In this document: positions 31,021 through 39,671 of the stretch, piece after piece
Layout: every line of letters starts with the position of its first letter
Numbering within the stretch: the stretch's first letter is position 1
Made by a program: the position numbers and the translations under genes
The notes under the pieces: generated by a model
Seen by the model: only the letters and a program-made list of their open reading frames with translations
Told to the model about the DNA's origin: nothing
The model's database searches: none
From: Amycolatopsis mongoliensis
GTDB taxonomy: Bacteria > Actinomycetota > Actinomycetes > Mycobacteriales > Pseudonocardiaceae
Assembly (NCBI RefSeq): GCF_030285665.1
Contig: NZ_CP127295.1
Location: 1,178,001 to 1,242,000, forward strand
DNA: 64,000 bases
Reading direction: 5' to 3'

Positions 31021-32742
31021 TCAGCGGGACGCGCGGGCGGACGCGGTGAGCAGCCCGTCGAGCGCGGTCAGGAACGACGGGAAGTGCATACCGAACCGGC
31101 GCAGGTCCTGGTCGGATTCCATGCCGCCGTACCAGTACAGCCCGGCCGAGCCGTCCGACGCGGGGTTGAGCGCGGCGAAGGTGCCGAGCCAGCGTTCGGT
31201 GTCGCCGAGGACCACCGCGTACGGCAGCGAGCGCGAGAACACCATCTCGCGGTCGGCCGGCGGGATGTCCTCGGCCTTGGCGGTGTGCAGGTAGTCGAGC
31301 AGGCCGCGGACCTGGCCGACCAGCACCCGGCCGCGCGCGGTGCGCGAGGGCAGCAGCGCGGCCGCCGCGGCGACGGCCAGCCCGGCCAGCGCGACCGCGA
31401 CGCCGAGCAGCGCTTCGCCGACGGTGAAGGTGAGGACCGCGGTGGCGGCCGCGCCGAGCGCGAAGATCCCGGCGCCGAGCCACGTCAGCCGGCCGCGGGC
31501 GGTGTCGGGGCGGCGGGAGAACCAGCGCTTGGTGACGACGTCGGCGTACATCGCGTCGCTGATCCTGCGCAGGTCGAGCCCGCCGCGGGCACGCAGCTGC
31601 GACACCAGGACGGCGTCGGTGCCGGCCGGCAGCAGCGTCTCGTAGACGGCGCGCTCGAAGTCGTGGAGGTGCTCGTCCGGCGGGTTGCGGCGGGCGATCT
31701 GCCAGTCGGGTCCCGGTACTTCGGCGAGCCAGAGGTAGTTGCGGACGGCGAGGTCGACGACGGTGGCGCTGATGTCGACGACGTCGACGGTCTCGTCGAC
31801 GACCGTGCCGACCTGGCCGGGCAGGACGCCGTCCGGGCTCGCGAAGAAGACGCGGTCGCCGTCGCGGAGCAGGACCTCGACCGGGCCGGTGGCGGTGGTG
31901 AGCGCGCCGGCGTCCTCCTTGCGACGGCGGTGGACGAAGATCCCGCCGGCGATCAGGAAGACGAGGAGGAGGGCGAAGACGATGCCGGTCAGCGGGGTGA
32001 AGGCGAAGGCGGTGGCGAAGAGGCCGACGTCGGCGAACTTCGCGTTGGCCGGGACGGTGTTCGCGGGCAGGCCGACGAGCAGGTCGACGCGGTCGCCGGG
32101 CCGGACGTCGTTCTGTTCCAGGCGGACGACACCGGTGTGGTCGAGCTCGGCGAGGGTGCAGCGCCGGCTGGAGCCGATCGGGCCGGCGAAGCAGTCCACA
32201 GGGGACAGTCGCGGCGACGGCGCGAGGAAGGACGCGGTGAGCTTTGCCACGGGCGCGTCGAAACCGCTCGCGACCTGCCAGCGCGCTTGCTGGCGGCCGC
32301 TCTGGTCGGCGATGGCGCCGTCGACGGTGTAGGTGACGGTGGAGGTGCCGCCGGTGAAGGTGAGGACGAGCTGGTCACCGGTGAGCCGGCTGGTGGCGGC
32401 ACCTTCGGTCTTGATGTCGCGCGCGGTGAAGACGCGGTCCTGGTCGTCGCCGGCCGAGACCTTCAGCGGGACGCGCGAGGTGAGCTGCTGCCCGCCGGGG
32501 ACGGTGACCTTCTCGGTGACCTGGAGGGAGCCGTCGCGGAGGACCTTGAGGGCGACGTCGGCGGTGGCGCCTTCGGGCGGCTGGACGTCGTTGCCGTCGA
32601 GCTGCTGGGGCTTCTTGACCTGCTCGGACGGCGCGTTCGGCAGAACGGGCCCGGCGGAGGGCCCGGTTTGCGCGGCGGCGGGCCCGGCGGTCAGCACGGC
32701 CACGACGGCGACCGCGGCCGCTGTCCCCCATTTGCTCAACAC
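31021..32742 (-). CDS. DUF2207 membrane protein (first of a tandem pair)
   Basis: 573 residues from the GTG at 32742. Signal peptide WGTAAAVAVVAVLTAGPAAAQ; extracytoplasmic domain with ADVALKVLRDGSLQVTEKVTVPGGQ and two Cys (VDCFAGPIGSSRRCTL); membrane helix ATAFAFTPLTGIVFALLLVFLIAGGIFVHRRRKE; cytoplasmic domain with ISATVVDLAVRNYLWLAEVPGPDWQIARRNPPDEHLHDFERAVYETLLP; then two helices and an amphipathic tail. It is clearly homologous to the next gene throughout. The family has no assigned biochemical function. It is divergent from a zinc peptidase gene across 105 nt. Confidence 0.8.
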   Translation of the reverse strand: MLSKWGTAAAVAVVAVLTAGPAAAQTGPSAGPVLPNAPSEQVKKPQQLDGNDVQPPEGATADVALKVLRDGSLQVTEKVTVPGGQQLTSRVPLKVSAGDDQDRVFTARDIKTEGAATSRLTGDQLVLTFTGGTSTVTYTVDGAIADQSGRQQARWQVASGFDAPVAKLTASFLAPSPRLSPVDCFAGPIGSSRRCTLAELDHTGVVRLEQNDVRPGDRVDLLVGLPANTVPANAKFADVGLFATAFAFTPLTGIVFALLLVFLIAGGIFVHRRRKEDAGALTTATGPVEVLLRDGDRVFFASPDGVLPGQVGTVVDETVDVVDISATVVDLAVRNYLWLAEVPGPDWQIARRNPPDEHLHDFERAVYETLLPAGTDAVLVSQLRARGGLDLRRISDAMYADVVTKRWFSRRPDTARGRLTWLGAGIFALGAAATAVLTFTVGEALLGVAVALAGLAVAAAAALLPSRTARGRVLVGQVRGLLDYLHTAKAEDIPPADREMVFSRSLPYAVVLGDTERWLGTFAALNPASDGSAGLYWYGGMESDQDLRRFGMHFPSFLTALDGLLTASARASR

Positions 32743-32768
32743 AGCACCACACCCTAGAGCACCCGCTC

Positions 32769-32774
32769 TATGCT
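32769..32774 (+). promoter_or_regulatory. TATGCT -10 box upstream of zinc peptidase 1
   Basis: TATGCTGA begins at 32769 in the 105-nt divergent region. The same octamer lies upstream of the paralogous peptidase gene at 42753, so the two genes may share a promoter class. It would give a leader of about 65 nt. Confidence 0.45.
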
Positions 32775-32847
32775 GACGCCCGGAACGGCGAGATCTCCGC
32801 AGGTACGCCGCTTCCGACGGGGAAATCGCACGGGGGGTTCCGCTTTC

Positions 32848-34332
32848 ATGACGCAAGGCCCACAGGGTCCTGGCCCGCAAGACCCGCGGCGGCCGGTGCC
32901 GCCCCCGGGGAGGGGGCCGTTGCCGCCGCCCGGGGTCCGGCCGTTGCCGCAGGGCCGGCCGGGGCAGGGACCGGGCGGGCAGCCGGGGCAAGGCCCGGGG
33001 CCCGGCGGGGCGCCGAACCAAGGCCCTGGCGGGCAAGCGCCGCACGGCCGGCCGAACCCAGCGCCCGGGCAGCCGTCGCAGGGGCCGGGTGGGTGGCCGC
33101 CGCAGGCCGGCCGGCCGCCGCAGTTCCCGGGCGGGCCGCCCCGGGGTCCGCAGGGCACGCAGGGCTTCCCCACCCACGGTCCGCCGTCCGGTCCCTACCC
33201 CCGCCCCGGCTCGGGCGCGCCTCTGCCACCACCGGCCGCCGCCGCTCCGCCCACCTTCTCCCCCGCCTACGCCGGCCCACCTCCCGGTGCGCCGTTCGGG
33301 CCTCGGTTCGCGCCCGGCTACCGCCCCTACGTCGCGAAGAAGTCGAACACCGGGGTCATCGTCGCCGTCGCGATCATCGGGATCGTCGCCGTCGTCGGGG
33401 GGCTCGTCGCGGCCGTCGCGCTGATCGGCGGCAACACCCGGCACGTCGCCGACGCCGGGTACTCCAGCACCTACCCCTCCGACACCTACGAAACCACCTC
33501 CGCCGACGAGACCACCGAAACCACGTCGTCCACCGAAGAGACGGCCACCAGCGAAACCACCGAGCGCACGACCCGCACGTCGGAGACCCCGCGCGGCCCC
33601 CGCTCGGTCGTCGCCACGGGCACCAACCCGATGTTCGCCAGCGCCGACTACGGCCTGCAGAACGTCCCCTGCTCGCTGAGCCGCTGGGCGACCGACCAGA
33701 ACAGCGCGACCCGCTTCTTCCAGTCCGGGATCGCCTGCCTCGACGCGATGTGGTCGCGCATGCTCGGCGCCGTGAACCTGCCGTTCCGGTCGCCGAACCT
33801 GTCGGTGCCGCAATCGCTGTCGGAATCGTCGACGCCGTGCGGCGGCGGGGGCACGACGACCGGCGTCACGCCGTTCTACTGCCCGTCGAACGACACGATC
33901 TACATGCCGATGGACCGCATCGAGATCGACGTCTGGGGCAACCACCCCGGCCCGTACCTCTCGATCCTCGCCCACGAATACGGCCACCACGTGCAGAACC
34001 TGGCCGGCATCACCGAGGCGTACGGCAACCAGCGCTACGACGCGGGCGCCGACTCGGCGGTCGGCCTGGAGCTGTCACGGCGGATGGAACTCGAGGCGCA
34101 GTGCTTCTCGGGCATGTTCCTCGGCTCGGCGTCGGTCTCCGGCGGCTCGGTCGACAAGAACATCTACAACGAGGCCTGGAACGCCCAGGACCGCGGCGAC
34201 GACTACGCCCGCAACGGCAAGCGCGACCACGGCAGCGCCAAGCACAACATCTCCTGGTGGCAGCACGGCGCGACGAAGAACCGCAACCAGCAGTGCAACA
34301 CGTGGCTCTCGGCTTCCGGAGACGTCTCCTAG
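32848..34332 (+). CDS. Membrane-anchored neutral zinc metallopeptidase (YpfJ-like) 1
   Basis: 494 residues from the ATG at 32848. Residues 1-165 are an extremely Pro/Gly/Gln-rich cytoplasmic tail. One membrane helix follows (NTGVIVAVAIIGIVAVVGGLVAAVALIGG), then a Thr/Ser/Glu-rich stalk and an extracytoplasmic peptidase domain with HEYGHHVQ (zinc and catalytic Glu) and LEAQCFSGMFLGS downstream. Several Cys suggest disulfides. This matches the putative neutral zinc metallopeptidase family. It has a closely related paralog at 42811. The intracellular Pro-rich tail could bind a cytoplasmic partner. Confidence 0.83.
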   Translation: MTQGPQGPGPQDPRRPVPPPGRGPLPPPGVRPLPQGRPGQGPGGQPGQGPGPGGAPNQGPGGQAPHGRPNPAPGQPSQGPGGWPPQAGRPPQFPGGPPRGPQGTQGFPTHGPPSGPYPRPGSGAPLPPPAAAAPPTFSPAYAGPPPGAPFGPRFAPGYRPYVAKKSNTGVIVAVAIIGIVAVVGGLVAAVALIGGNTRHVADAGYSSTYPSDTYETTSADETTETTSSTEETATSETTERTTRTSETPRGPRSVVATGTNPMFASADYGLQNVPCSLSRWATDQNSATRFFQSGIACLDAMWSRMLGAVNLPFRSPNLSVPQSLSESSTPCGGGGTTTGVTPFYCPSNDTIYMPMDRIEIDVWGNHPGPYLSILAHEYGHHVQNLAGITEAYGNQRYDAGADSAVGLELSRRMELEAQCFSGMFLGSASVSGGSVDKNIYNEAWNAQDRGDDYARNGKRDHGSAKHNISWWQHGATKNRNQQCNTWLSASGDVS

Positions 34333-34417
34333 CGCCCCGATGTGGCGTTGGTTGCGTCAGACGCACCCAATGTGGCGTTCGGTGCGTCTGACGCACCGAA
34401 CGCCACATTGGGGCGCT
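34331..34417. repeat. Compound inverted repeat with 22-bp perfect stem
   Basis: An inner hairpin pairs 34366-34387 with 34391-34412 perfectly around a CTG loop. A second direct copy of the left arm (34338-34366, unit CGATGTGGCGTTGGTTGCGT...) precedes it, and outer ends AGCGCCCC (34331-34338) and GGGGCGCT (34410-34417) are also complementary. Two mutually exclusive folds are therefore possible. It overlaps the peptidase stop and precedes the convergent RDD gene end, so it is a probable bidirectional terminator. Confidence 0.75.
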
Positions 34418-34429
34418 GGGAACCTGGGG

Positions 34430-35575
34430 TCAGCTCGGCGGGGTGAACGGGTTTTCGGCGGGAGGCACCGGAGTTCCGGACGGCGGGGTCGGCGGATCCG
34501 CCTCGGCCGCCGAGCCGGCAGCCGCCGAGCCGGCGGTGACTGGAGCGACAGTGGCCGGACCTGCCGCGGCCGAGCCTGCGGTGGCCAGATCTGCCGCGGC
34601 CGGGCCGGCGGTGAGCGGGCCGGCTGCGGCGGCTGACCAGGGCGAGGGCTGAGCCTGCGCGGCCGCGTACGCCTGCCCGCCTGTGGCCATCGAACCGAGC
34701 TGGGCGCTCGCCGAGTACCCGGCCTGCAGGAACCCCGGCTGCCCCGGCCCCGGAGCCGGACCCGGCCCCGAGGGCAGGTGCCCCCGCGCCGCCGCCACCT
34801 GGGTCGCGTAAGCCCGCATCGCCCGCGCGTGGTCGCGGTTGCGCCGCTCCGCCAGCACCGCCGCCAGGAACGCCCACGGCGGGACCCCGGGCGGCACCGG
34901 CGTCCCCAGCGCGTTGCCCACCTGCTGCGCCAGCTTCCAGCCCAGCGCGTGCGACGCTTCCGGCGCCAGCTGGCTGAACCGTGCCAGGAACTGGCGGCTC
35001 GCCAGGGCGAGGTCGTCCGGGAGCCGCGTCAGGTCGAGCTGGGCCGCCCAGCCCTCGAGGCCCGCGGGCATGCCGATCACCGGGTAGGACGCGCTTTCCG
35101 GCGCGCGGTCGCGGACCACCAGCGTCCCGGCGAGGAAGTCGCCGACGCGGCGGCCGTCGGACGAGCACAGCGACACGATCACCGCGACCGCCCCGAACAC
35201 GCCGAGCGCCCAGAAGTCGATGACGAACCCGGCGAGCCCGCGGGTCAGGGCGTGGCGGAAGCGGATCGGCCCGCCGTCGACGCGCACCACGCGCAGCCCC
35301 ACCGCCATCTTGCCCAGCGAACGGCCGCGCGAAAGCGTCTCGAACACCACCGGGTAGCCGACCATGATCAGCACCAGGAAGACCAGCACCAGGGTCAGCG
35401 CGAGCGATTCGTCCTCGCCCGGCACGGTGAGCGTGAGCACGAAGATCGCGCCGAGCAGCAGCGCGAACTGCACGAGGACGTCGAGCATCATCGCCAGCGC
35501 GCGGCTGGCGAGCTTGGCGACGCGCAGGTCCAGGACGACGGCTTCGCCGGTGACCAGCTCGGATTCCTCGTGCAC
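34430..35575 (-). CDS. RDD-family membrane protein
   Basis: 381 residues from the GTG at 35575. The RDD domain (about 10-160) shows VLDLRVAKLASRALAMMLDVLVQFALLLGAIF, ETLSRGRSLGKMAVGLRVVRVDGGPIRFRHALTRGLAGFVIDFW and SSDGRRVGDFLAGTLVVRDR. A cytoplasmic helical region follows, then a 100-residue Ala/Pro/Gly-rich tail with several AGPA-type repeats. RDD proteins are small polytopic proteins of unknown transport or structural role. It is divergent from the SpoIIM-like gene, and the same RDD/SpoIIM/DUF58/MoxR grouping is seen in mycobacteria. Confidence 0.82.
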   Translation of the reverse strand: MHEESELVTGEAVVLDLRVAKLASRALAMMLDVLVQFALLLGAIFVLTLTVPGEDESLALTLVLVFLVLIMVGYPVVFETLSRGRSLGKMAVGLRVVRVDGGPIRFRHALTRGLAGFVIDFWALGVFGAVAVIVSLCSSDGRRVGDFLAGTLVVRDRAPESASYPVIGMPAGLEGWAAQLDLTRLPDDLALASRQFLARFSQLAPEASHALGWKLAQQVGNALGTPVPPGVPPWAFLAAVLAERRNRDHARAMRAYATQVAAARGHLPSGPGPAPGPGQPGFLQAGYSASAQLGSMATGGQAYAAAQAQPSPWSAAAAGPLTAGPAAADLATAGSAAAGPATVAPVTAGSAAAGSAAEADPPTPPSGTPVPPAENPFTPPS

Positions 35576-35596
35576 ACGGCCCAGCGTAGCGACGGA

Positions 35597-35602
35597 TAGG
35601 CT
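35597..35602 (+). promoter_or_regulatory. Predicted -10 box of the SpoIIM-like gene
   Basis: TAGGCT at 35597-35602 ends 6 nt before the GTG at 35609 with no Shine-Dalgarno between, which suggests a leaderless mRNA. The RDD gene starts 34 nt away on the other strand. Confidence 0.42.
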
Positions 35603-35608
35603 GACCCC

Positions 35609-36616
35609 GTGGATGTGGACGTCTTCGTCGCGACGCACTCGGCGGAGTGGAACCGGCTCGGTGAGCTGACCCACCGCGGCGGCAAGCTGACGGGGGCGGA
35701 GGCCGACGAGCTGGTGACGCTCTACCAGCGGACCGCGACGCACCTGTCGATCGTCCGCTCGGTCGCGCCCGACCCGGCCCTGGTGAGCCGGCTGTCCGGG
35801 CTGGTCGCGCGGGGCCGGAGCGCGATCTCCGGGTCGCACAACCCCGCGTGGCGCGAAGTGGCCCTGTTCTTCACCCGCCGCTTCCCCGCCGCCGTGTACC
35901 TCTCGCGACGCTGGTGGATCCCGGCCGCGCTGGTGTCGATCGCGGTGATGGCGGTGATCGCCGTCTGGGTCGCGGGCGACCCGCACGTGCGCGCGTCGAT
36001 CGCGTCGCCGGACGAGCTCAACCAGCTGACCAAGCCCGGCGGCGAGGCCGAGACCTACTACTCGACGGGCCCGGCGACGTCGTTCGCGGCGCGCGTGTGG
36101 ACGAACAACGCCTGGGTGGCGGCGACGTGCCTGTTCCTCGGCATCGCGCTCGGCCTGCCGGTGATCGGCGCGCTGTGGATGAACTCGCTCAACGCCGGGC
36201 TGATCATCGGCGCGATGAGCGCGGCCGGCCGCGGCGACGTGATGATCGGCCTCCTGCTCCCGCACGGCCTCCTGGAGCTGACGGCGGTGTTCGTCGCGGC
36301 GGGCACGGGGTTGAAGCTCGGCTGGACGGTGGTCGACCCGGGCCGCCGCTCCCGCACCGCCGCGTTGGCCGAACAAGGCCGGTCGGTCGTCGTGATGGCG
36401 CTGGGGCTGGCGTGCGTGCTGTTCGTGTCCGGGCTGATCGAGGCGTTCGTGACGCCGTCGGGCTGGCCGACCTGGGTCCGGGTGGGCATCGGCGTCGCGG
36501 TCGAAGTCCTGTTCCTGGTCTACGTGTTCACCCTCGGCCGCCGCGCGGCGAAAGAAGGCGAAGTCGGCGACCTCGACGCGCGCGACGCCGGGGACGCGCT
36601 GCCCGAATCAGCATAG
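35609..36616 (+). CDS. SpoIIM/DUF95-family membrane protein
   Basis: 335 residues: a cytoplasmic helical head (VDVFVATHSAEWNRLGELTHRGGKLTGAEADELVTLYQRTATHLSIVRS), then about five membrane helices with the family segment ARVWTNNAWVAATCLFLGIALGLPVIGALWMNSLNAGLIIGAMSAAGR and HGLLELTAVFVAAGTGLKLGW. Stage II sporulation protein M acts with peptidoglycan hydrolases in Bacillus engulfment; in non-sporulating actinobacteria homologues sit next to MoxR/DUF58 genes, as here, with unknown function. Its last 9 nt overlap the convergent lectin-like gene. Confidence 0.83.
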   Translation: MDVDVFVATHSAEWNRLGELTHRGGKLTGAEADELVTLYQRTATHLSIVRSVAPDPALVSRLSGLVARGRSAISGSHNPAWREVALFFTRRFPAAVYLSRRWWIPAALVSIAVMAVIAVWVAGDPHVRASIASPDELNQLTKPGGEAETYYSTGPATSFAARVWTNNAWVAATCLFLGIALGLPVIGALWMNSLNAGLIIGAMSAAGRGDVMIGLLLPHGLLELTAVFVAAGTGLKLGWTVVDPGRRSRTAALAEQGRSVVVMALGLACVLFVSGLIEAFVTPSGWPTWVRVGIGVAVEVLFLVYVFTLGRRAAKEGEVGDLDARDAGDALPESA

Positions 36617-37363
36617 GCACGAGCCCTCGAAGGCGATCGACGATCCGTCGTCCAAGCCCGCCGTTCCCACGAACCGCGCTTCGAACTCACCCACCTCCGT
36701 CAACACCAGCTTCGGGCTCGACGCGGTACCGTCCGCGCCCGTCTTGACGGTCACCGTCTCGCCGCCTCCTTCGAACACCAAAGCGTTCTTCGGCCGGGCC
36801 GCCCGGACGAAGAACGTCACCGGCACGTCCGCCGCCGGCTGGCCGTTTTCGCCGATCACCCGGACCACGAACGGTGCTCCCGGGTCCTTCGACGCCAGGC
36901 GCTGGCCGTTGCCGGACAGGATCGCCAGGGTCCGGCCGCCCGCCGCCCACGTGTTCGCGATGCCCGTCAGGGAACAGACTTCCTGGTACAGCCGAGCACC
37001 CGCTGCCGCGTCTTCCGCCGTCAGGCACCGTGCCGTGGCGACGTTCGCGATCTCCACCAGGCCCGGCAACCCCGCCACGCGCCGCCACGCCTGGTGCTCG
37101 TCCTTGTCGTCGCAGGCGGCCAGTTTCACCGCGACGCCGTCGACCGGGCTCGCCGCGGCCAGACACTGTCCACTCTGGACATTCGTGAAGTGCTGCCCGG
37201 CGTACGTCCACTTCGCGCCCGCGTCCCCCGCGCCGGCCAGCACCGGCTTGCCGTCGACCACCGCGAGCGAGAGCTTGCCGCCGCCGTCGGCCAGGTAGAC
37301 GGGAGCACCGTCGGCCGCGGGAGCCGAAGAGATCGCCAGGGCCACCGCCATGAGCTTCCACAT
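36608..37363 (-). CDS. Secreted ricin-B-like lectin / Ig-like domain protein
   Basis: 251 residues. A signal peptide (MWKLMAVALAISSAPAADGA) is followed by a beta-trefoil-like region (about 20-145) with YAGQHFTNVQSGQCLAAASPVDGVAVKLAACDDKDEHQAWRRV and VEIANVATARCLTAEDAAAGARLYQEVC, i.e. the QxW-type pattern of carbohydrate-binding modules. An Ig-like domain (VIGENGQPAADVPVTFFVRAARP...TGADGTASSPKLVLTEVGEFEARFVG) of invasin/Big type follows, ending in a terminal CLC. It is probably an exported glycan-binding protein. It lies within the MoxR cluster but on a separate transcript from the SpoIIM gene. Confidence 0.68.
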   Translation of the reverse strand: MWKLMAVALAISSAPAADGAPVYLADGGGKLSLAVVDGKPVLAGAGDAGAKWTYAGQHFTNVQSGQCLAAASPVDGVAVKLAACDDKDEHQAWRRVAGLPGLVEIANVATARCLTAEDAAAGARLYQEVCSLTGIANTWAAGGRTLAILSGNGQRLASKDPGAPFVVRVIGENGQPAADVPVTFFVRAARPKNALVFEGGGETVTVKTGADGTASSPKLVLTEVGEFEARFVGTAGLDDGSSIAFEGSCLC

Positions 37364-37411
37364 GCATCGGGCTTAACAGGCCGAACGGGCGTTCACCACT
37401 GGAGTCACCCG

Positions 37412-38704
37412 TCAGAGCCGACCGGCGGCCTTCAGCGCCAGGTAGCGGTCCGCCAACGCGGGCGGCAGCTCCTCCGGCACCGCGTCCACCACGCTGACCC
37501 CGTGCCGGGCCAGGCGTTCGGTCACCCGCTGCCGCTCCGCCGTCGTCCGCGACGCCGCCGCCGCGTCGTACACGGCCTCCGCGTCACCCCGGCCGGCGAG
37601 CATCTCCGCCACCCGCGGGTCCGCCACCGACGCCACGATCAGCTCGTGCCGCGCGGTCAGCGAGCTCAGCACCGGGAACAGCCCCTCCTCCAGCGGCGCC
37701 GCGTCCAGGCCGGTCAGCAGCACCACCAGCGAACGGCGGCGGGTGCGCTGCAGCACCTCCGCGACCATCCCCCGCGCGTCCGTCTCCACCAGCGAAGGCT
37801 CGATCGGCGCCATCGCGTTCACCAGCGACGTCAGCAGCGCGGCCCCCGACGAACCCTGCACCGCGGCCCGGAGACGACGGTCGTACGCCAGCAGGTCGAC
37901 GCGGTCACCGGCCCGGGAAGCCAGTACGGCCAGCAACAACGCCGCGTCCATCGCCGCGTCCAGGCGCGGGGCGTCGCCGACCCGGCCGGCCGACACGCGG
38001 CCCGTGTCGAGCACCAGCACCACGTGCCGGTCGCGCTCCGGGCGCCACGTCCGGACCATCACGTCCGCCGCGCGCGCCGTCGCGCGCCAGTCGATCGAGC
38101 GGACGTCGTCGCCGATCACGTACTCGCGCAGCGAGTCGAACTCCGTGCCCTGCCCGCGGATCAGCACCGCGCTGCGGCCGTCGAGCTGCTGCAGCCGCGC
38201 CAGCCGCGACGGCAGGTGCTTGCGGCTGTGGAACGGCGGCAGCACGCGGACCGTCCACGGCACCTCGTGCGATCCCTGCCGGGCGGCCAGGCCCAGCGGA
38301 CCCACCGAGCGGACGGTCACCCGCGCCGCCGTCCGGTCCCCACGGCGGGTCGGCCGCAACGCGGTCACCAGCGCGCGCCGCTCCCCCGGCGGGACGCGCA
38401 CGGCGTGCCGGTCGTCGGCGCCCGCGCTCGGCGGCCACGCGTCACGCAGCAGACCCCGCACCGCGCGCCCACCGGGGTTCGCGACCACCAGCGTCACCTC
38501 GCACGGCTCGCCGAGCCGCACCGACGTGTCGCCGGAGCGGGAGAACCGCAGCGGCCGCACGCTCCCGGCCAGCACGAGGTCGGCGGCCACGAGCAGCAGG
38601 AGCACGCCGCCGACGGCCAGGATCCCGGTCGTCGACGGCAGGAGCAGCCCGACCACCAGCGCGCCGAACAGCGCCAGCAGCCCGAGCCTTCCGGTGACGG
38701 CCAT
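37412..38704 (-). CDS. DUF58 (vWA-like) protein of the MoxR operon
   Basis: 430 residues. Two N-terminal membrane helices (GRLGLLALFGALVVGLLLPSTTGILAVGGVLLLLVAADLVLAG), a beta-sandwich region, then the DUF58 hallmark GQGTEFDSLREYVIGDDVRSIDWRATARAADVMVRTW and a vWA-like domain with VVLVLDTGRVSAGR (MIDAS-like). DUF58 proteins are the usual partners of MoxR AAA ATPases, thought to act together in cofactor insertion or complex assembly. It is the last gene of a five-gene operon, 1 nt after moxR. Confidence 0.85.
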   Translation of the reverse strand: MAVTGRLGLLALFGALVVGLLLPSTTGILAVGGVLLLLVAADLVLAGSVRPLRFSRSGDTSVRLGEPCEVTLVVANPGGRAVRGLLRDAWPPSAGADDRHAVRVPPGERRALVTALRPTRRGDRTAARVTVRSVGPLGLAARQGSHEVPWTVRVLPPFHSRKHLPSRLARLQQLDGRSAVLIRGQGTEFDSLREYVIGDDVRSIDWRATARAADVMVRTWRPERDRHVVLVLDTGRVSAGRVGDAPRLDAAMDAALLLAVLASRAGDRVDLLAYDRRLRAAVQGSSGAALLTSLVNAMAPIEPSLVETDARGMVAEVLQRTRRRSLVVLLTGLDAAPLEEGLFPVLSSLTARHELIVASVADPRVAEMLAGRGDAEAVYDAAAASRTTAERQRVTERLARHGVSVVDAVPEELPPALADRYLALKAAGRL

Positions 38705-38705
38705 G

Positions 38706-39671
38706 TCAGCGCGGCACGGGCACGGACGCGAGCACGCGGTCGAGCACGCCGTCCGCGGTGACGCCCTCCAGCTCGGCCTCCGGCCGCACGTCCAGGCGGT
38801 GCCGCAGCGCGGGCCGCGCCAGCGCCTTGACGTCGTCGGGAGTCGCGTAGTCGCGCCCGGCCAGCCACGCCCAGGCCCGGGTCACCGCGAGCAACGCCGT
38901 GGCGCCACGCGGCGAAACGCCGATCCGCACCGACGGCAGCTGCCGCGTCGCCCGGCACAGGTCGACGACGTACCCGATCACCTCGGGCCCGATCGTCACG
39001 CGGGCCACGGCTTCCCGCGCGGCCGCCAGTTCCGGGGCGCCCGCGACCGCCTTGAGCCCCGCCGCCGCGAGGTTGCGCGGGTCGAAGCCCTGCGCGTGCC
39101 GCCAGAGGATGCCGATCTCGTCCTCGCGCGAGGGCGTCGGCATGGTCAGCTTCAACAGGAACCGGTCCAGCTGCGCCTCCGGCAGCGGGTAGGTGCCCTC
39201 GTACTCCACCGGGTTCTGCGTGGCGATCACGATGAACGGGTCGGGCAGCGGCCGCGACTTGCCGTCGAGCGAGACCTGCCGCTCCTCCATCGCCTCCAGC
39301 AGCGACGACTGCGTCTTCGGCGGCGTCCGGTTGATCTCGTCGGCGAGCAGCAGGTTCGTGAACACCGGACCCTCGCGGAAGGAGAACTCGCCGCTGTGCG
39401 CGTCGTAGACGATCGAGCCGGTGACGTCGCCGGGCATCAGGTCCGGCGTGAACTGCACGCGCGTGGTCTCCAGGTCCAGCGCCGCGGCCAGGGCCCGCAC
39501 GAGCAGCGTCTTCGCCACGCCCGGAACGCCTTCGAGCAGCACGTGCCCGCGGCAGAGCAGCGCCAGGATCAGCCCGGTCACCGCGGCGTCGTTGCCGACG
39601 ACGGCCTTGCCGACCTCGGCGCGCAACGCGATCAGCGCGTCCCGGGCCCCAGTCGCGTTCTCGCTGGTCAA
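38706..39671 (-). CDS. MoxR-family AAA+ ATPase
   Basis: 321 residues. Walker A GVPGVAKT (AKT in place of GKT is the MoxR form), Walker B LLLADEINRTPPKTQSSLLEAMEE, sensor 1 VIATQNPVEYEGTYPLPEAQLDRFL and sensor 2 VSPRGATALL. MoxR proteins are chaperone-like ATPases acting with vWA partners. The TTG start at 39671 is set by a TTGA overlap with the DUF4350 stop; no ATG/GTG fits the conserved N-terminus better. Synteny with mycobacterial moxR2 (Rv3692) is clear. Confidence 0.87.
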   Translation of the reverse strand: MTSENATGARDALIALRAEVGKAVVGNDAAVTGLILALLCRGHVLLEGVPGVAKTLLVRALAAALDLETTRVQFTPDLMPGDVTGSIVYDAHSGEFSFREGPVFTNLLLADEINRTPPKTQSSLLEAMEERQVSLDGKSRPLPDPFIVIATQNPVEYEGTYPLPEAQLDRFLLKLTMPTPSREDEIGILWRHAQGFDPRNLAAAGLKAVAGAPELAAAREAVARVTIGPEVIGYVVDLCRATRQLPSVRIGVSPRGATALLAVTRAWAWLAGRDYATPDDVKALARPALRHRLDVRPEAELEGVTADGVLDRVLASVPVPR

